Shown here: in pieces, positions 34,991 to 48,107 of the stretch
How positions within the stretch are numbered: position 1 is the first letter of the stretch
How the letters are laid out: every line of letters starts with the position of its first letter
Assembly (NCBI GenBank): GCA_900095095.1
Contig: FMBT01000305.1
Location: 310,001-374,000, forward strand
DNA length: 64,000 nt
Direction of reading: 5' to 3'
From: Fragilariopsis cylindrus CCMP1102
Taxonomy: Eukaryota > Bacillariophyta > Bacillariophyceae > Bacillariales > Bacillariaceae
Program-made: the position numbers and the translations under genes
Notes under the pieces: model-generated
Told to the model about the DNA's origin: nothing
What the model saw: the letters and a program-made list of their open reading frames with translations, nothing else
Databases searched by the model: none

Positions 34991-37203
34991 TTATAGTATG
35001 TTAGCTACGCAATCTGCTCCGTTTTTATCGCAGCAAGTAGTACAACAAGAACACTCAATTTGTGCTGGCAATCCAGCTAGATCGTTACTCAAACAATTTG
35101 ATTGCATATTGGTACTATGTCCGACAGAGGAGAATTGCAAAATGTTTCATCGACGCTTCCTGTTAACATATTACCATTAAACCAAAAGTACTTTAAATTC
35201 GTCAACGCAGTATATTCGTCTGGAACACTTCCTGACAAAATATTGTCATCCACAAAGAAATTCTCAATATTCGTCAAATTTCCCCAACTAGATGGGAGAG
35301 TTCCTTCAAATCGATTTGATTCAAAATATAGAGATATAAGCTCTGATAGTTCCTCGTATTCGTCAGGAAGCTTCCCTTCCAATTGATTTCCATCTAGATC
35401 CAATATTTTTAGACTAGTCAGACCTTGCCATTCTAGAGGCAGAGTCCCAGTAATATTGTTCAGTCGTAAACTGATGTAAAAAGGTTGGATAGAGAACCCC
35501 ATTCGGGAGGTAAAGTAGAAGCTAGACTGTTGCCTTCCAAGTCGAGACTTTCAAGCTTGGTAGCATTTGCAAACTCAGACGGAAGGGTCCCAGTCATGTC
35601 GTTGTCCTTCAACCAAAGTGCCTGCAATCTACTTAATCTACCTAATTCAGCTGGAATAGATCCATACAGTTGATTGGAATCAAAATCAATTTGTAGTAAA
35701 TATTCGAGAAGTGAAAGTTCCCAGGGTATTTCACCCTGGAGTGAATTGTTGGGTAGTTTGATAATAGTCACACGGGATCCCGTGCTATCACAAAATACAC
35801 CTCTTTTGACTGTGATATCATCATATCCTTCTTCGTAGGTAAATTGCTTTTGCTATCAGTAATATTATCATCAGTAATAATCACTTTCTCTGTGTTTCTA
35901 CTGTCGTTGTTCCAGTTACACACATCTTTTGAACTGAGAAATGAGAAATTTTCGTTCCACGCTTGCAACCCTCCCGTCGAATAGTACAAAACAACCAGGA
36001 CATACCTCTCAACTAACAACTGAATAGGCATATTATAAACATCAGTTCTAAATCAAGAGTTGCTATCCAACTCAAGGCAGCATATCGAGACTTTCAGTAT
36101 AGGTAGCAAAGTATTTTCCGGATCATCTAAAAATCACCGGAACAATATACGGGCCGATATTTGTTATTAAATATTCCCATCGCCGATCAATTAACGAACT
36201 CGTACTGGGACCAGCGGATGGTGCATTTGATTCGAATGTATTATACCCGTGGGGTTTTCTGTTGCGAATTCGAAAGGAGAAGGAGAGAAAGTATTAAAAC
36301 TGCTTGGTACAGAAGTAGGCGATTCTGTAATGTTTTTTTCTTCTTGCTCTCTGGCACGATAAAACCACAAAAATGTACCTGCCACTCCACCAATAACAAA
36401 CAACATTATCACGCAGAGGATCATCCCCAACACGTTCGACGAATCCCACAAATTTTGAAGTTTTTTCCTTCTTCTTCTTCATTCTCATTATTGGGACGTT
36501 TATTAGTATTATCTGTATCTGTATCTGTATAGTTATTATTCTCGTTATTAGTAGTGACAACTTGAGCGATTACATGTTGTCTTTGATGAAAATCTTGAGA
36601 TAATCGACGATCGACTTCTTGTTGGACTCCATGCCTTAGTTGTTCTGATATTTGTGCCTCCAATCGTTCAGCCAAGCGTTCTTCGATTTCTTCTTCGCTG
36701 TATTGTTGTGATTGACTTGTTACCAGTTCGGCAACGATAGGAATTGATAGGTCAGTAGTTACCGTACCATCCGACGATGCGGGATTAGTTCTCGAGGTAG
36801 CTGCGCTTCTATCATTCCCGGTCGGTGTCCTTATAAGATAATTAGAACCATAACTACTATCATTTTCTTTCGTTTCTTCCATATCGAGCAAGTTGTCGTG
36901 CTGATGGCGATCGTAATCGAATGAACCAGTTATGCCTATACCGGGCACGGAAATTGCTCCAGGTGTCGATCGTTGTCTCGTTACCACGGAGGGAGGTATT
37001 GCTGCGGCTTCTTCTTCTGACTCGTTACTGTAGTGGCTACTGCTCATGATATTATTTTGACGACGATTGTCTGGATTGTCATTCACACTTGTTCTAATAG
37101 TAGTAGGACTAGCTCTTTCTTGACCTACTTCTCTATTTCTGTTCGAATTGAGACCGTTCAACGTGACTTTACCTTTGTCGTCCTTCGCAACCTTTGAGGT
37201 CAT
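34991..37203 (-). CDS. LRR membrane protein with C-terminal Cys cluster (frame-broken)
   Basis: A diatom-type leucine-rich-repeat protein. The N-terminal ~250 residues are disordered and charged (SNESEEEAAAIPPS, then a coiled EEIEERLAERLEAQISEQL). A single membrane helix follows (NVLGMILCVIMLFVIGGVAG, ~36435). Next is the extracellular start RYVLVVLYYSTGGLQAWNENF with a Cys-Asn-Trp-Asn motif, then LRRs such as GEIPWELSLLEYLLQIDFDS, LYGSIPAELGRLSRLQALWL and GTLPLEWQGLTSLKILDLDG. The end is IECSCCTTCCDKNGADC. At least five single-base breaks occur (near 36440, 36100, 35769, 35480 and 35140). The topology places LRRs outside the cell or in the lumen. No kinase domain is present, so a receptor-like or cell-wall role is only inference. 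Confidence 0.75.
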
Positions 37204-37673
37204 GATAGACTTCAGGTAAACGTGGTTTTGTTGTTATACTGTACAGTAGAAGCATAGAAGATACCCACAAGATGTGATTTTCCTGTCTGTGTCGGATAAA
37301 TTGAAGAGGGAATGAAAATGACGAGATGAAGGCAATTTTATCGATCGTGTCACTTTTATCATTTAGTTCGTGTCGCTTGCCGCTATCATTCACTATTAGC
37401 AGAATGCTGAAAGTCGACTGATTCGATTGATTCGACTCAGTCGACACGTTCTTGTCTGTCATCCCACCAGGAGTAATCACTTAATTGTGCGTGACACGAG
37501 CCATCAATATCTTCTTTCAACAATAAAAAATTATTTCATTTGACGATTTCTATTATATTTATTGTTTGACAACCCAAAACGACAGACTCTTGCAAAATTA
37601 CCTCATTGGCGTAACCACTCATAACATCAAGAATAAACAATCTAAAGTAATAATAAAAAAAGAATATAAAATC
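37204..37673. promoter_or_regulatory. Divergent promoter region (LRR / nucleolin-like)
   Basis: 470 bp between two outward-facing starts. It includes clustered GATTCGA/TCGACTG elements near 37410-37445 (CGACTGATTCGATTGATTCGACTCAGTCGA), a partly palindromic stretch. No gene recognised. Confidence 0.4.
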
Positions 37674-39307
37674 ATGGGTAGTAAATCAGATAGCAAGGAC
37701 GTGAGTAAAGGACGATCGACACGGCGGCACCTGAAATCGAAAAAATGTATGAAAACCTGAAACTCTATCTTTCAAATTAATCGCATACATTGTACTCACG
37801 GAATTTTTGTTCATCGTTCATCTTGTATGTGTTCTTGTTCTTCCGTATTTTGTTTGTTTTGTGATTATCAGAAAATGGTCAAGGACCTTAAGGCCAAGCT
37901 CAAAGCCGCCAAAAAAGCGAAGAAGGCTGCGGATGAGGCCAATGCCAACGCAGAAAAATTAGCAGAGGAACTAACCAAATTAGAGTCCGAAGCTAAGCCA
38001 GACAAGAAGAAGAAAAAGGTCACCAAGAAGGCGGATTCTGGCAGCGATTCGGATAGTAGTAGCAGCAGTAGCAGCAGCAGCAGTAGCTCAGATTCCGACA
38101 GTGACTCAGATGATGATGACAAGAAAAAGGTTGTCCCTGCTGCGAAGGTCGTCGCTAAAAAGGATGACAGTAGTGATTCCTCCGATTCTGACAGTTCTGA
38201 TTCCGACTCAGATGATGATGATGAGAAAAAGGTTGTCCCTGCTGCGAAGGTCGTCGTTAAGAAGGATGATAGCAGTGATTCTTCCGACTCGGATAGTTCT
38301 GATTCCGACTCAGATGATGATGATAAGAAAAAGGTTGAAAAGAAAGTAGTCAAAAAGGACGACTCATCATCTGATAGCGATTCGGATTCTTCTTCCGACT
38401 CCGACTCAGATTCAGATGACACCCCAGCATCGAAGCCACCAAAAGAGGAAAAGAAGCGAAAGGCAGAAAGTGAGGATGCCGTTGAAGAAACATCCGAGCC
38501 ACCAGTGAAAAAGCAAGCTGTTGCTGCTGAAGGTGAAGAATCTCAAACCAAGTTATACATCCGTGGTTTGCCATGGAGAGCTGGAGAGGATGAAGTTCGT
38601 GAATTCTTTAAGGGATGCGGAAGCGGACCTACGTCTGTTGAATTACCTCTACAGGATGATGGACGAAGTTCCGGAACGGCCGTTCTCGAATTTGGTGATG
38701 CTGACGCTGCAGCTGCTGCTATGGAACTGAACGGTGCCGACTTTGATGGTCGTTGGTTGTCTATTAAATATTCGACACCAAAACCAATTGGTTCAGCACG
38801 TGCCCCAAGCGATAAACAAGAAGGCTGTGTTACCATCTTTGTGGGGAATTTGTCCTGGGATATTGATGAGGATTCTCTTCGTGAGGCCTTCAAGGGATGT
38901 GGTACCATTACACAAGTTCGCTTTTCAACCGATAGAGAAACTGGAGACTTTAAGGGATACGGACACGTTGAATTCGAAGAAACAGAAGCTACTGATGCTG
39001 CTGTACAGATGGCAGGAACTGATATTTGTGGACGAGCAGTACGTGTTGATTACGCTAACGACAAAAGAAAAGAAGGTGGTTTTGGCGGCGGCGGTGGAGG
39101 CCGTGGTGGTGGTGGATTCGGCGGTGGCGGCCGAGGAGGTGGATTTGGTGGCGGAGGCCGTGGCGGGGCCGTGGTGGTGGTGGATTCGGCGGTGGAGGCC
39201 GAGGAGGTGGTCGTGGTGGTGGTGGTGGAGGAGGCCGAGGAGGCAGTACCTTACACAAGGCATCAGGTGGTATTGCTGCTTTTGCTGGCAACAAAATTAC
39301 ATTTTAA
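37674..39307 (+). CDS. Nucleolin-like protein (acidic tracts, two RRMs, RGG tail)
   Basis: Nucleolar RNA-binding protein of the nucleolin/Nsr1/gar2 type, acting in rRNA synthesis or ribosome assembly. Exon 1 is only 27 nt (37674-37700, MGSKSDSKD), intron 37701-37871, exon 2 37872-39307. Layout: a basic Lys/Ala helix (~residues 10-50); three to four acidic blocks of Ser/Asp separated by KKVVPAAKVV repeats, typical casein-kinase-2 substrates; RRM1 (KLYIRGLPW ... GTAVLEF); RRM2 (VTIFVGNLSW ... GYGHVEF); and a Gly/Arg-rich tail. One base is missing near 39165 in GGCGGGGCCGT. Reading on in the other phase keeps the RGG pattern and ends at AFAGNKITF with TAA at 39305-39307. Without that correction the tail turns into Val-rich nonsense. 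Confidence 0.92.
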
Positions 39308-39902
39308 TTATACAAACCTACCTGCTAAACTAAAAAATAAATCCATATTTTATGTCTAAAATTGACTATATTCCTCTTCGATAGAATATCACTACTAAAC
39401 TACTATTCATGTTCAGTGAAACCCTGTTTTTTAATGGTGTATTTGTGGAGCAAATTTCTCTTCTAGACTTTTATTTCAAGACAGTGAACAAATTGTAGAC
39501 TGGATACATTCCTCATACCGTAGTATTATTGTAAATCGTATTTTTTGATTTAAGGGGAATTATTAGCATTTTTCTGTTCCCCTTTTTGAACTTACATTTT
39601 GAAGACGCTGTTGTGTGCACGACTGACCCAATTAACGAAGGCACACACTACAGTAACGTTAGTAGGACCTACTTCTATTCCTTCGTTTTTATGTGGCGAT
39701 CTTTTCTTTGACTTTAACTCTTCACAATTACATCGTCGTAACAATGATCTTCATTCGTCATTACTACTACGTACAGTAGTACAATCATTCAACAACAGTA
39801 ACAAACATTAGCTCAAACGCCATACGCTAAGTTAGAAGTAGGTGATTAGAAAATCGAAGCAGCGATCGCGTATCAGGCTGATCTATCCTGATACTTAATA
39901 AA

Positions 39903-39935
<33 letters not shown>

Positions 39936-39939
39936 AACA
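39308..39939. other. Intergenic, no gene seen
   Basis: About 630 bp between two plus-strand genes. AACGAC tandem units lie at ~39905-39935 just before the Nudix start, in its 5' UTR. An open frame at 39599-39811 shows no protein character. Confidence 0.4.
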
Positions 39940-40974
39940 ATGGTAAACATCTGTTCTAATAGTGGTCGCGAAGAAAAGAAGAACCCGATGATTGAACCTA
40001 GTAATGATACCGAGGATGAATCACCATCGCCTTGTACTAACCTCGATGATGGGTCGCCATCACTTGACTATCCGCTGCAGATGTCTCAACAATATTCTAT
40101 GAAATTTGACTCTAAAATAAATATCGATTTTTCCGACACAGACTATAAAGCATTTTGTTTATTAATTCACAAAGATGTTGGTGCGGTCCTTTTGCATTGT
40201 ACAAGGAAGAAGAAAAAGCCTCCACATTACCAATTACCGGGGGGCCATGTGGATGGATATGAATTTACACAAGTTACCAAGAATCTTTCCTCGTATGTCA
40301 CACAAGAACAGCTCTATTTGGCGGCGAGAATAGGATGTGGTAGAGAAGGTAAATAAATTTGAACACACAACAAAGAAGCAGTTTGTTGGCAATAATTTTT
40401 TTCTTATGACATGCTGATGCATTATACTTTTGGCTATGAATACTATAATATGCTTAATTAACCCAACGCTCCTTTTATTTGTTCATAATCACCAATACTA
40501 AACTACTTGCGTGAAAAAAAGTTTACGAGGAGACTGGCATGGATTTTAGAGATCAATTAGATAGGTTTCTTCCAATGGTTCTATATAGAGAAGAAATTAA
40601 TAACAAATCAAAATTGATAAACGAATATAAAAATCGGATATTTTTTGTCTGTGACGTATTCGATGAGGATTTTCCCCGTGCTGTGCGTAAATCAACCAAT
40701 CAATCATATAATCTCTCACATTGAACGTTAGTATCATTTGATCGGATCTGACCATGATCTCTTCTTTCTTTTCTCTCTCTCTCTCTCTCTCTTTCCTTAA
40801 CAATAGCCGCGGAGTGGGATACCGCGTTTCTCGACGATTCGTTATCCATCCGTTCCAAGCAATTTTTCTTCTGATCTTATGTTGCAGTTGTCAGTAGAAC
40901 ATTCAGGATTTCGTTTTGTTAAGGAAAGTCAGAAATTTCAAAAAGTCTCAGGCTTCATAGTGGAGGGAAAGTAG
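39940..40974 (+). CDS. Nudix hydrolase
   Basis: Hydrolyses a nucleoside diphosphate linked to another group; the substrate is unknown. Exon 1 39940-40348, intron 40349-40521 (173 nt), exon 2 40522-40686, intron 40687-40806 (with a CT repeat), exon 3 40807-40974. The N-terminal ~60 residues are acidic and disordered. The Nudix box is spread: YQLPGGHVDGYEF, a ~25-residue insert, then AARIGCGREVYEETGMD, whose REVYEETG is restored exactly by the first splice. It holds the metal-binding glutamates. The end reads LQLSVEHSGFRFVKE. The frame of exon 3 relative to exon 2 is off by one, so either an indel or a slightly different splice exists there. The insert between GGHVD and AARIGC also occurs in other diatom Nudix proteins I recall. 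Confidence 0.82.
40770..40792. repeat. (CT)n microsatellite in Nudix intron 2
   Basis: About eleven CT units close to the 3' splice site of the second intron; they double as its polypyrimidine tract. Confidence 0.85.
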
Positions 40975-41398
40975 AGAAAGCTGTAGAAATGGCTTTCAAT
41001 ATATAGTATTATATTCATAGGTATTATATCATCATAAATAAAGTAGTAGTAGTAGTAGTACTATACTGTATTTATGAATGTAGAGCAGCCAAAAGGATGA
41101 CATATTGGACATCCATAGCCGTTGCCTTTCGTGTCTATGTGTGAACGCCTATTAATCTGAAAAATGTTTGATGCCCAGATGCAGCAAGTTTTATCTAGTT
41201 TTTTTTTATATTTTAAAAGTGCACTGCATAACTTATAAAGTGAAAGGATAAGTTATATACACTGGCTTTGAATGTTTGACAATATTTCTTTTGCCATACT
41301 TGTGGCATAATTTGGAAAGGTTACAAAAAATCACGCACAAACACGTTCTCTTGCTCCTCTAAGGATGGCAAGGCGATAGTTTGTAAATAATTAAGCGC
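40975..41398. other. Convergent intergenic region
   Basis: About 425 bp between the Nudix and myosin 3' ends, with a short (GTA)n run at 41043-41060. Nothing else recognised. Confidence 0.4.
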
Positions 41399-44300
41399 CT
41401 AATCAGAATCTGAATCTGAATCAGAATCAGAATCATCGTCTGTTGGTTTTTGAGCGGTTCTTCTCGAGGCAACAGCTGCACCTGGTGGAGCTTTCTGCCC
41501 TGCATTTTCAAGAGCGGCACGTTCAGCTTTGGCTTCAGCCTCGCATTCAAGAGCCCAGATCACAACATCTTCTACGAGCTGTGCATCTCTGGATTTGTCT
41601 TGAACCTGAGCCACGATGCGGGCAAGAGCCTTTTGGTACGCACACGGGCATGCGCTTCAGCAAGGTAGAAAGCCTGGCGATTCTTCAAGTCCTCCTTCAT
41701 CTTCACAAGTTGCTTCTTGTAAGCGTCAACGTTCTTGATCAAACGACCATTCGTTCCGTTCAAGCCTTTAGCGTGCTCATTAAGTTGAGCGAATGAAGCA
41801 CTTGCTGAAGAATTGGCTTCCATTAATCTGGCATTATTTTCTTTCAAAGACTTGTAATCCTTCTTCATACTCTCGCATTGTTGTCGCAGTTTCATGTTTT
41901 CCTTTCGCAAGTATTCAATAATTTTACCGGATTCATCGATAAGAGTCTGCTGCTGTGCGGATTCGCCATGCTTTTTAGATTCTTCACGAAGCTGTTCCTC
42001 AAGCTTCTCCTTATACTCTTCCATTTCCTGTTCGAACTGGAATTTTGCATCCTCAAGATCTGACTTGCGCTTGTCTTCAGCCTCAACGAGCTTATCCTTC
42101 ACCATATCGAGCTGATTACCCAAATCGTCCTCTTCTTTCTTTCGGACAAGAGCCTGCTTATATCTGGGTCGTTGGATAAACCCACGAGCAATAGCTTGGA
42201 TTCGAGTAGCAGCCTTCTTCCACTTCTTACCCATTCGCTTCTCTAATTTCTTGTTCTTCTTCAATTCTCTGAATTTTTTTCGTGCAATTATCGAACGAAC
42301 GAGGCACTGAACTGGAATGGTCGCTTTCAACATTGCAGCGTACTTTTCTTTCATTTCTTTTTCCTCTCTCTCTTTCTTTTCTTTCGCTTCTTTTTCATCC
42401 TTCTCTCTCTGTTCTCTATTGGCAAGCTCTATCGCTGCAAGCCTCGCATCCTCCTTCTCTTTCGCTTCTTTCATTTCTTTTTCCTCCTTATCTTTCTTTC
42501 TTTTCATTTCTTTTTCCTCTTTCTCTCTCTGTTCTCTACCGGCTTCTAATTCTGCCGCTAACTTTTCTGCCGCGATTGCTTCCTCTTTCTCTCTCTGTTC
42601 TCTATTGGCTTCTCTTTCTATCGCTAACGCTTCTGCCGCGGCTGCTTCTTCTGCTGCTATCCTAGCCGCTTCTTTTTCTGCCTTCTCTCGTGCAAGTCTA
42701 CGTCTGACAAGAAAACCTCTAGCGGGGGACTGAACCTTGACCGCCCACTTGTGCCAGATCTTACCTCGCTGTGATTCTAAATATTCCAGACAACCAGATT
42801 TGAAATATATTTTAGTTTTTCCGACAGCATAAGCCTTGGATATATTACCATTCTTCTTCTTCTTTTCGAACGATACAAGAACTTTATTCATTATTGCTTC
42901 AACTTCTACAAAATCATCTGAATAACCACCCGCTGGTTTATCTGCATTCAACATGGAGTAACGATGAACAACTTCTGAAACTTCCAATTTGGATGGATAG
43001 GCAGAACGCGAAATGGTAACGGCTGCGATTACACCGGCACAACGAAGTTGTTCCAACGTTGTAACATGCTGCATAACAAGTTTCTTCTTCAAAGTATTAG
43101 GCTTTACACAACGGATATAACGAGATTGGGTACTTTCAAGGCCTTTCATTAAGGTTCCCAATTGAGACTTAAACTGAGTCATCACGGTATCTGCGGCTAG
43201 ATTACTCTTAGCACGACGAGGAGGAGCACGACCGGTATCGGCAGCGGCTCTGCTGATACTTTCTTCTTCTGATTTGATGAATTGCCATTCTCCAAATGTT
43301 TTGAAATGATATCATTGCTGCATAACTTAGCACACTCTTTCATATCTGCGGGGAGTGTATCAGTATTACGACCAACAAAGTCTTGTGCCCTGTAAATGAC
43401 AGGACCGGCAAAGTGATGAATACCGAATTCAATTTTAGAGAAAGTATTCTTAGTAATAAGACATGCAACGTTCTTATTACTTGCTAAGGCCTTACTGACA
43501 AAAGCTTGATCATTACCACTCGGACGAACACATTCTTCATTCAATTGTTTGATCATACCGACCTTTCCTTCAATCAATTCCAATATGTCTGAGTTGTCAT
43601 CGTATTTAATCTCATCCAAGTCTAGACCTTCCGCCTTGTATTCTTCCACTACGGTTCGGAAGATATCTCGGGTAAATTTCTGTTGGAGTTTCTCGTTACA
43701 GTAGTTAATACAAAGCTGTTCAAATCCATTTATTGGGAATGATTCGAATCCAAAAATATCCAATAGACCAATGATACCATACTCAGTATTTTCATCACCA
43801 TTAGCGTAGTTATTTTCAGCACATGTAGCATCATTGATAGCACGGACCAACCACAAAAAGACCTTAGCATAGATCTCTTTCGCGAATGCATCAGCAGATT
43901 CCTTTGATACGTCAGACTTCAACGGGACCTTATATTCTTCTCCACGTGTTTTGATAGTCCGTTCGGTGAAGGCCAAACTTAAGGTGGTATGGTCACAACC
44001 AAGTAGCTCTGTTAATGCTTCAAGTTCCTTCTTTGATGTGATAACTGTCTCTTCATCGTTGCTTGGTTTTGGTGCAAACGTTAATTGGCCCAACTGTAAC
44101 ACGGCCAAATTGCACGGTAGAGAGTTATATACGATTCACCCTTAATACCGACTAATTCAAGTGCAGCCTTAGTATCGATGAAATGTTCACCATCCTCCTT
44201 CCCGTCAATTAGGACTTTAGGAGGCTTACCAATGTACGCAAACGAAGTAGTCTTTGTTCCCTTTAGTCCACTCCAAATTTCAGTCTTCATTTCATCGGGT

Positions 44301-45112
44301 GCAGCAATTAATTGATAAAATATATGATACGTCCGTTCGACACCTTCCTCATGCTTCACAACACGAGACTTTTCAAGTAAGTAAACTTCACAGGCCGATC
44401 CAGCTAGAGCAGCACGTGGTTTTCCTCCCGTTTTTACGTGATCAAATTGAAGCATAATATATTTTCCAAATCGTGAGGAGTTATCATTACGACGTGTTTT
44501 AGCATTCCCGAATGCTTCTAACAGTGGATTGGAATCTAAGATCCTTGTCACGACAGGTGACTGACCTTCCGTTTTTTCATTCGGATCCTGTTGGACTGTT
44601 GCGACATGATTCATACAAATCTTAACAGTTTCTGTTTTCCCCGCACCGGATTCACCAGACACAAGAATCGATTGATTCATCTTGTGCAGTGCAAGTCCTT
44701 TATAACACAATGAGGAAATTTCGTATATATGTGGTGGTAATCCAATCCGTGGATCATTTTCACTTTCATCCCAAACAAGCTTCTGCGCATAGTCCATTCG
44801 GACTTCGTCGGTATATAACTCCGTAATCCATTGGTATGGATTAACTGCAATAACAATATCCGCAACACGTGCATACGGCAGAGCATTCGTATGTCTTGCT
44901 TTTAAGTTAAACAAAATTGCAGCCTGTGTATAGTAAAATTAATGTAGAATAGAAATAAAATAGAATGGACATCATTAGAAAAGACCCCGGGTATGATTAT
45001 AAATAAAAGTTCTTTTTCAAAACACGACCTTGAGATCCAATCAATAATAAATCAATTGAATAACAGATTCTTCTGCCTGTTACGTTGCTTGACGACAAAC
45101 AAACAAAAACAA

Positions 45113-45148
<36 letters not shown>

Positions 45149-45437
45149 TATAAACACTTACCTCATGTAAGTATGGAAGATCAACCATATCATCAGCATC
45201 AATTAATTCACCATTGCCACCAACATTTTGTAATGGAAGGACGTTACCTTGGTAATCTTTCAGTTTCACAATAGCAGATTTGAATCCAATAGCAGCTTTA
45301 CCGCCATCACTTGCAATAGCTTCTTCATTCTCATATTGTGGTATAGCAACCTTTGCAGTCGTTGCATCCTGTTCGACTAATCGTGCTGGTACCCATGCAA
45401 ACTCATCGGAACGTATATAAACATCATCTCCACCCAT
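41399..45437 (-). CDS. Unconventional myosin heavy chain
   Basis: Actin-based motor of about 1270 residues. Exon 1 45437-45162, intron 45161-44924 (with a TA repeat), exon 2 44923-41399. Order: SH3-like N-terminal subdomain (YIRSDEFAWVPARLVEQD), motor with P-loop GESGAGKTETVK, switch I NDNSSRFGKYI, switch II LLDIFGFESF and the actin-binding RYIRCVKPN; three IQ-type motifs (VKVQSPARGFLVRRRL, PVQCLVRSIIARKKF, ATRIQAIARGFIQRPRY); a highly charged E/K/R helix that is either single alpha-helix or coiled coil; a coiled coil; and a short tail ending in a (DS)n acidic tract. Three one-base losses break the frame: 44107-44109, 43273-43275 and ~41635. Each is repaired by lengthening a short run by one base, and each join restores conserved motor or coil sequence. 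Class cannot be assigned without a tree. Confidence 0.93.
45118..45143. repeat. (TA)n microsatellite in the myosin intron
   Basis: A run of about twelve TA units inside the first intron of the minus-strand myosin gene. Confidence 0.9.
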
Positions 45438-46070
45438 ATTTTTTTCTCAAATTACTTCTTTTAATGTCACGGTAGTATATTTTAAGGTATGACAAGACAA
45501 GACAAGTAGATGTCCGAAAATTATTTGATTTGAAAACTGTGAATAGTTGCTCGGAAGTTTTAAGTTACTGAATGGTGCTCAGTGTTGTTGAATACGGTTT
45601 ATCTAGTGTAATCGTACTAGTAGTCGGTATGAGTATCATGTGTTGCAGATTTGTTTGTAGAAAATATTCCTGATGGTTCCATTTTGTATGAATTCGCTAT
45701 GACGATGACTGCATAAATATGAAAATGAAAATGACTAAAGACTAAGACTCTAATAATAACTGTGTGTACTATTCAATCGATCTCTGTGACCTTAACATTG
45801 ACAGCAGGAAAATGGTACTGTAGTAGTTTTTATAAACATGTAATTTGAGGGACACCAATTTTGAAACCTGAACTCGGACAACCACACCATCCCCCCCAAA
45901 GTCGCGATATTTCCGACTTAGTATGAGAGCGGAGCGGAGGATAGACGTCTCGGATGGAGCAGCTGATCGCAACGTGGAATGTGTGTGCGATGCCACTATG
46001 AAAATAGGGATAACAAAATTTTGAAAATAAATGATGGCATGATCGATGGCAAGAACGAAATAAGCTAAGC
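45438..46070. promoter_or_regulatory. Divergent promoter region (myosin / unknown membrane protein)
   Basis: About 630 bp between outward-facing starts. It has a small (GACAA)3 tandem at ~45490-45505. Open frames on the minus strand in this region show no protein character. Confidence 0.4.
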
Positions 46071-48107
46071 ATGACGATAACGTTGAGATACAGTAGAGCT
46101 CTTGCAAAATATAATACTATAAACAACCGTTTCACAGTTCAATACAATACGGATAATAGAATGTGTCGTTTTGGGCTGCCGCATCGCTGCAATGTAAGTC
46201 ACAAGATCAATGTTGAACAATACGAAAATCAATTGCTGCAACGAGGACGACGACGACGACGACGACGACAAAGTCAACGACAACTTAGTTTTCAAAAGAC
46301 GGTTTTACTTTTGATAGCCTCAACATGTATACTGCAACGGTCGTGTAACGGAAGCGACCCTTCGTCCTTTCGACGGAATCCTCCTCCACCCCCACCGCCA
46401 CCATTATCAAGAGGCTTCAATAATATTGACGACAATAATAATTACGGCCAGAATTCTAATGGCATCATAGATGACAATAATTACAATACACAACAACAAC
46501 AACAACAGGCACAACACCACCCAGACGAATATGGATATTACGGCAACAGCGGTGGACCTCCTCCTCCTCCTCCACAATCCGCGACCGATTTCCCTTCTTC
46601 ATCGCTACCCATTCATTATGAATTTCCTATTACAGCTGCCAATGACGACAAGGGCAAAGATGAAGAAGGAAGACGAATAACGAAAACAGTCAATGATGAT
46701 GACGACGATGATGATACTGGTAATTTCAAGTCTACATCGGCACGTACGGACTTGGTTACAAGATACTGGTCCAAGAAAGTCGGAAAGGTGCAAATACAAA
46801 CTATTATTGGTTTAATCGGGTACGGATCGGGAAGCTTCGTGGCAAAGGTAAATTATATACTATATGATGCTCTCAGCAGTTCCTCCGTATTTTTCCGTTT
46901 ATCATTTATTTAATGATATTAGAATGGCTTAGTACCATTTGACAAATTTTTGGACAGACTTTTTACTCACACCATACCTTTATGATTCATATCCATGATA
47001 GTCCGTGGTCGGAGAATCTGACGTAGTTCAATGGACAGGTTGCTTCTGGGCATTTTGTTTGGTTGTCTCTACATGGTTTCGAACACCGATTGGAGAACTA
47101 TCTCGTGCGTTGGGATTGAGTCTAATTCTTGTCTTACAAAGAACACAACAAATTCGTAGAGATTATCCAACCTGGAGATACGTTGGTGCATCAATGGGAA
47201 TTGGTGTTGGAGGAGGTGGTCGAGATACTCGTGGACGACCGATACCACGACGTGGACCGCGTCCTTTTCCACCGACCCGTAACCCCTGGAAGTATGTTCC
47301 GCGATCCTCTCGTGATCCAGATTTTAATATGATATATGCATTAATTATCATGGGTATGGTGGGAAGTACTGTGGGTGGAAATATGCCGTTTATACCTTCT
47401 TGGATCGGAGCATTAGTGGGAGCATCATCTTTTGCGTTCGCTTGCACTTGGCAGGACAGTCCACGTGGAGATTTGGCACGTTCCTGTGCAATGCGCATTG
47501 TGGCAGCGTGTACAGAATTATGGAAAATCCAAGCAGACTTACAAATTATTCCAAAGGCAACAGTTGTAAGTTCCCAGATCATCGATAAGGCTATGATTTT
47601 GGATCGCAAACATAGTGTGAAGGATAAATTTTTATCTTTCGCTAATAAGGTTACGAATCAGCCTCAAAAGTGGCGGAACAAATCCAACAACAGCAACGCA
47701 ATCGAGGAGGACCCGACAATAAAGACACTAGTAAAGAAAATCGTCGTGATGATGATGACGATCGTAGGAAGAATGTCGATGACAGAGATCGTCGATACCG
47801 CAAAGATAGAGAGCCCTCTGATGACGACGAAGATTATTCAAGAAGTCGACGACGAGAAGAAGGTAATCGACGGAGAGACTCTGAGGAAGAAAATGATAGA
47901 AATACGATGGTAATTCACGAACACAAGAAGAGGAAACGATGATGATGATGATCGATTCGGAAGAAGAAATAATAACGATGAACGAAGATCGGACGGTAGG
48001 AACTACGATGACAGGGAGAACTATAGGAGAAACTCACGTGACGATACCTCTTTAATGACGAAGAACCTGAAAAAAAATCAAAGGGCTTTTTCGGGAGGAG
48101 AAAGTAA
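46071..48107 (+). CDS. Unknown membrane protein with Pro/Gln-rich N-terminus and charged tail
   Basis: Not a family I recognise. Exon 1 46071-46847, intron 46848-47001 (154 nt), exon 2 47002-48107. The N-terminus has a poly-Arg stretch, then a hydrophobic segment (KTVLLLIASTCILQRSC) that looks like a signal peptide or anchor, then poly-Pro, poly-Gln and Asn/Asp-rich disorder. Exon 1 ends with a likely helix (QIQTIIGLIGYGSGSFVAK). Exon 2 adds helices TGCFWAFCLVVSTWF, a basic loop rich in Arg, Gly and Pro, then MIYALIIMGMVGSTVGG and WIGALVGASSFAFACTW. After ~47670 the frame shifts by one base into a strongly charged Arg/Asp/Glu tail (RRDDDDDRRKNVDDRDRRYR), with another shift near 47930, and ends GFFGRRK at TAA 48105-48107. 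Four hydrophobic segments in all. A later in-frame ATG at 46161 is an alternative start. Confidence 0.65.

Noticed and set aside
37868-38422. Ser/Glu-rich minus-strand open frame
   Set aside because: Antisense shadow of the acidic Ser/Asp blocks of the nucleolin-like protein.
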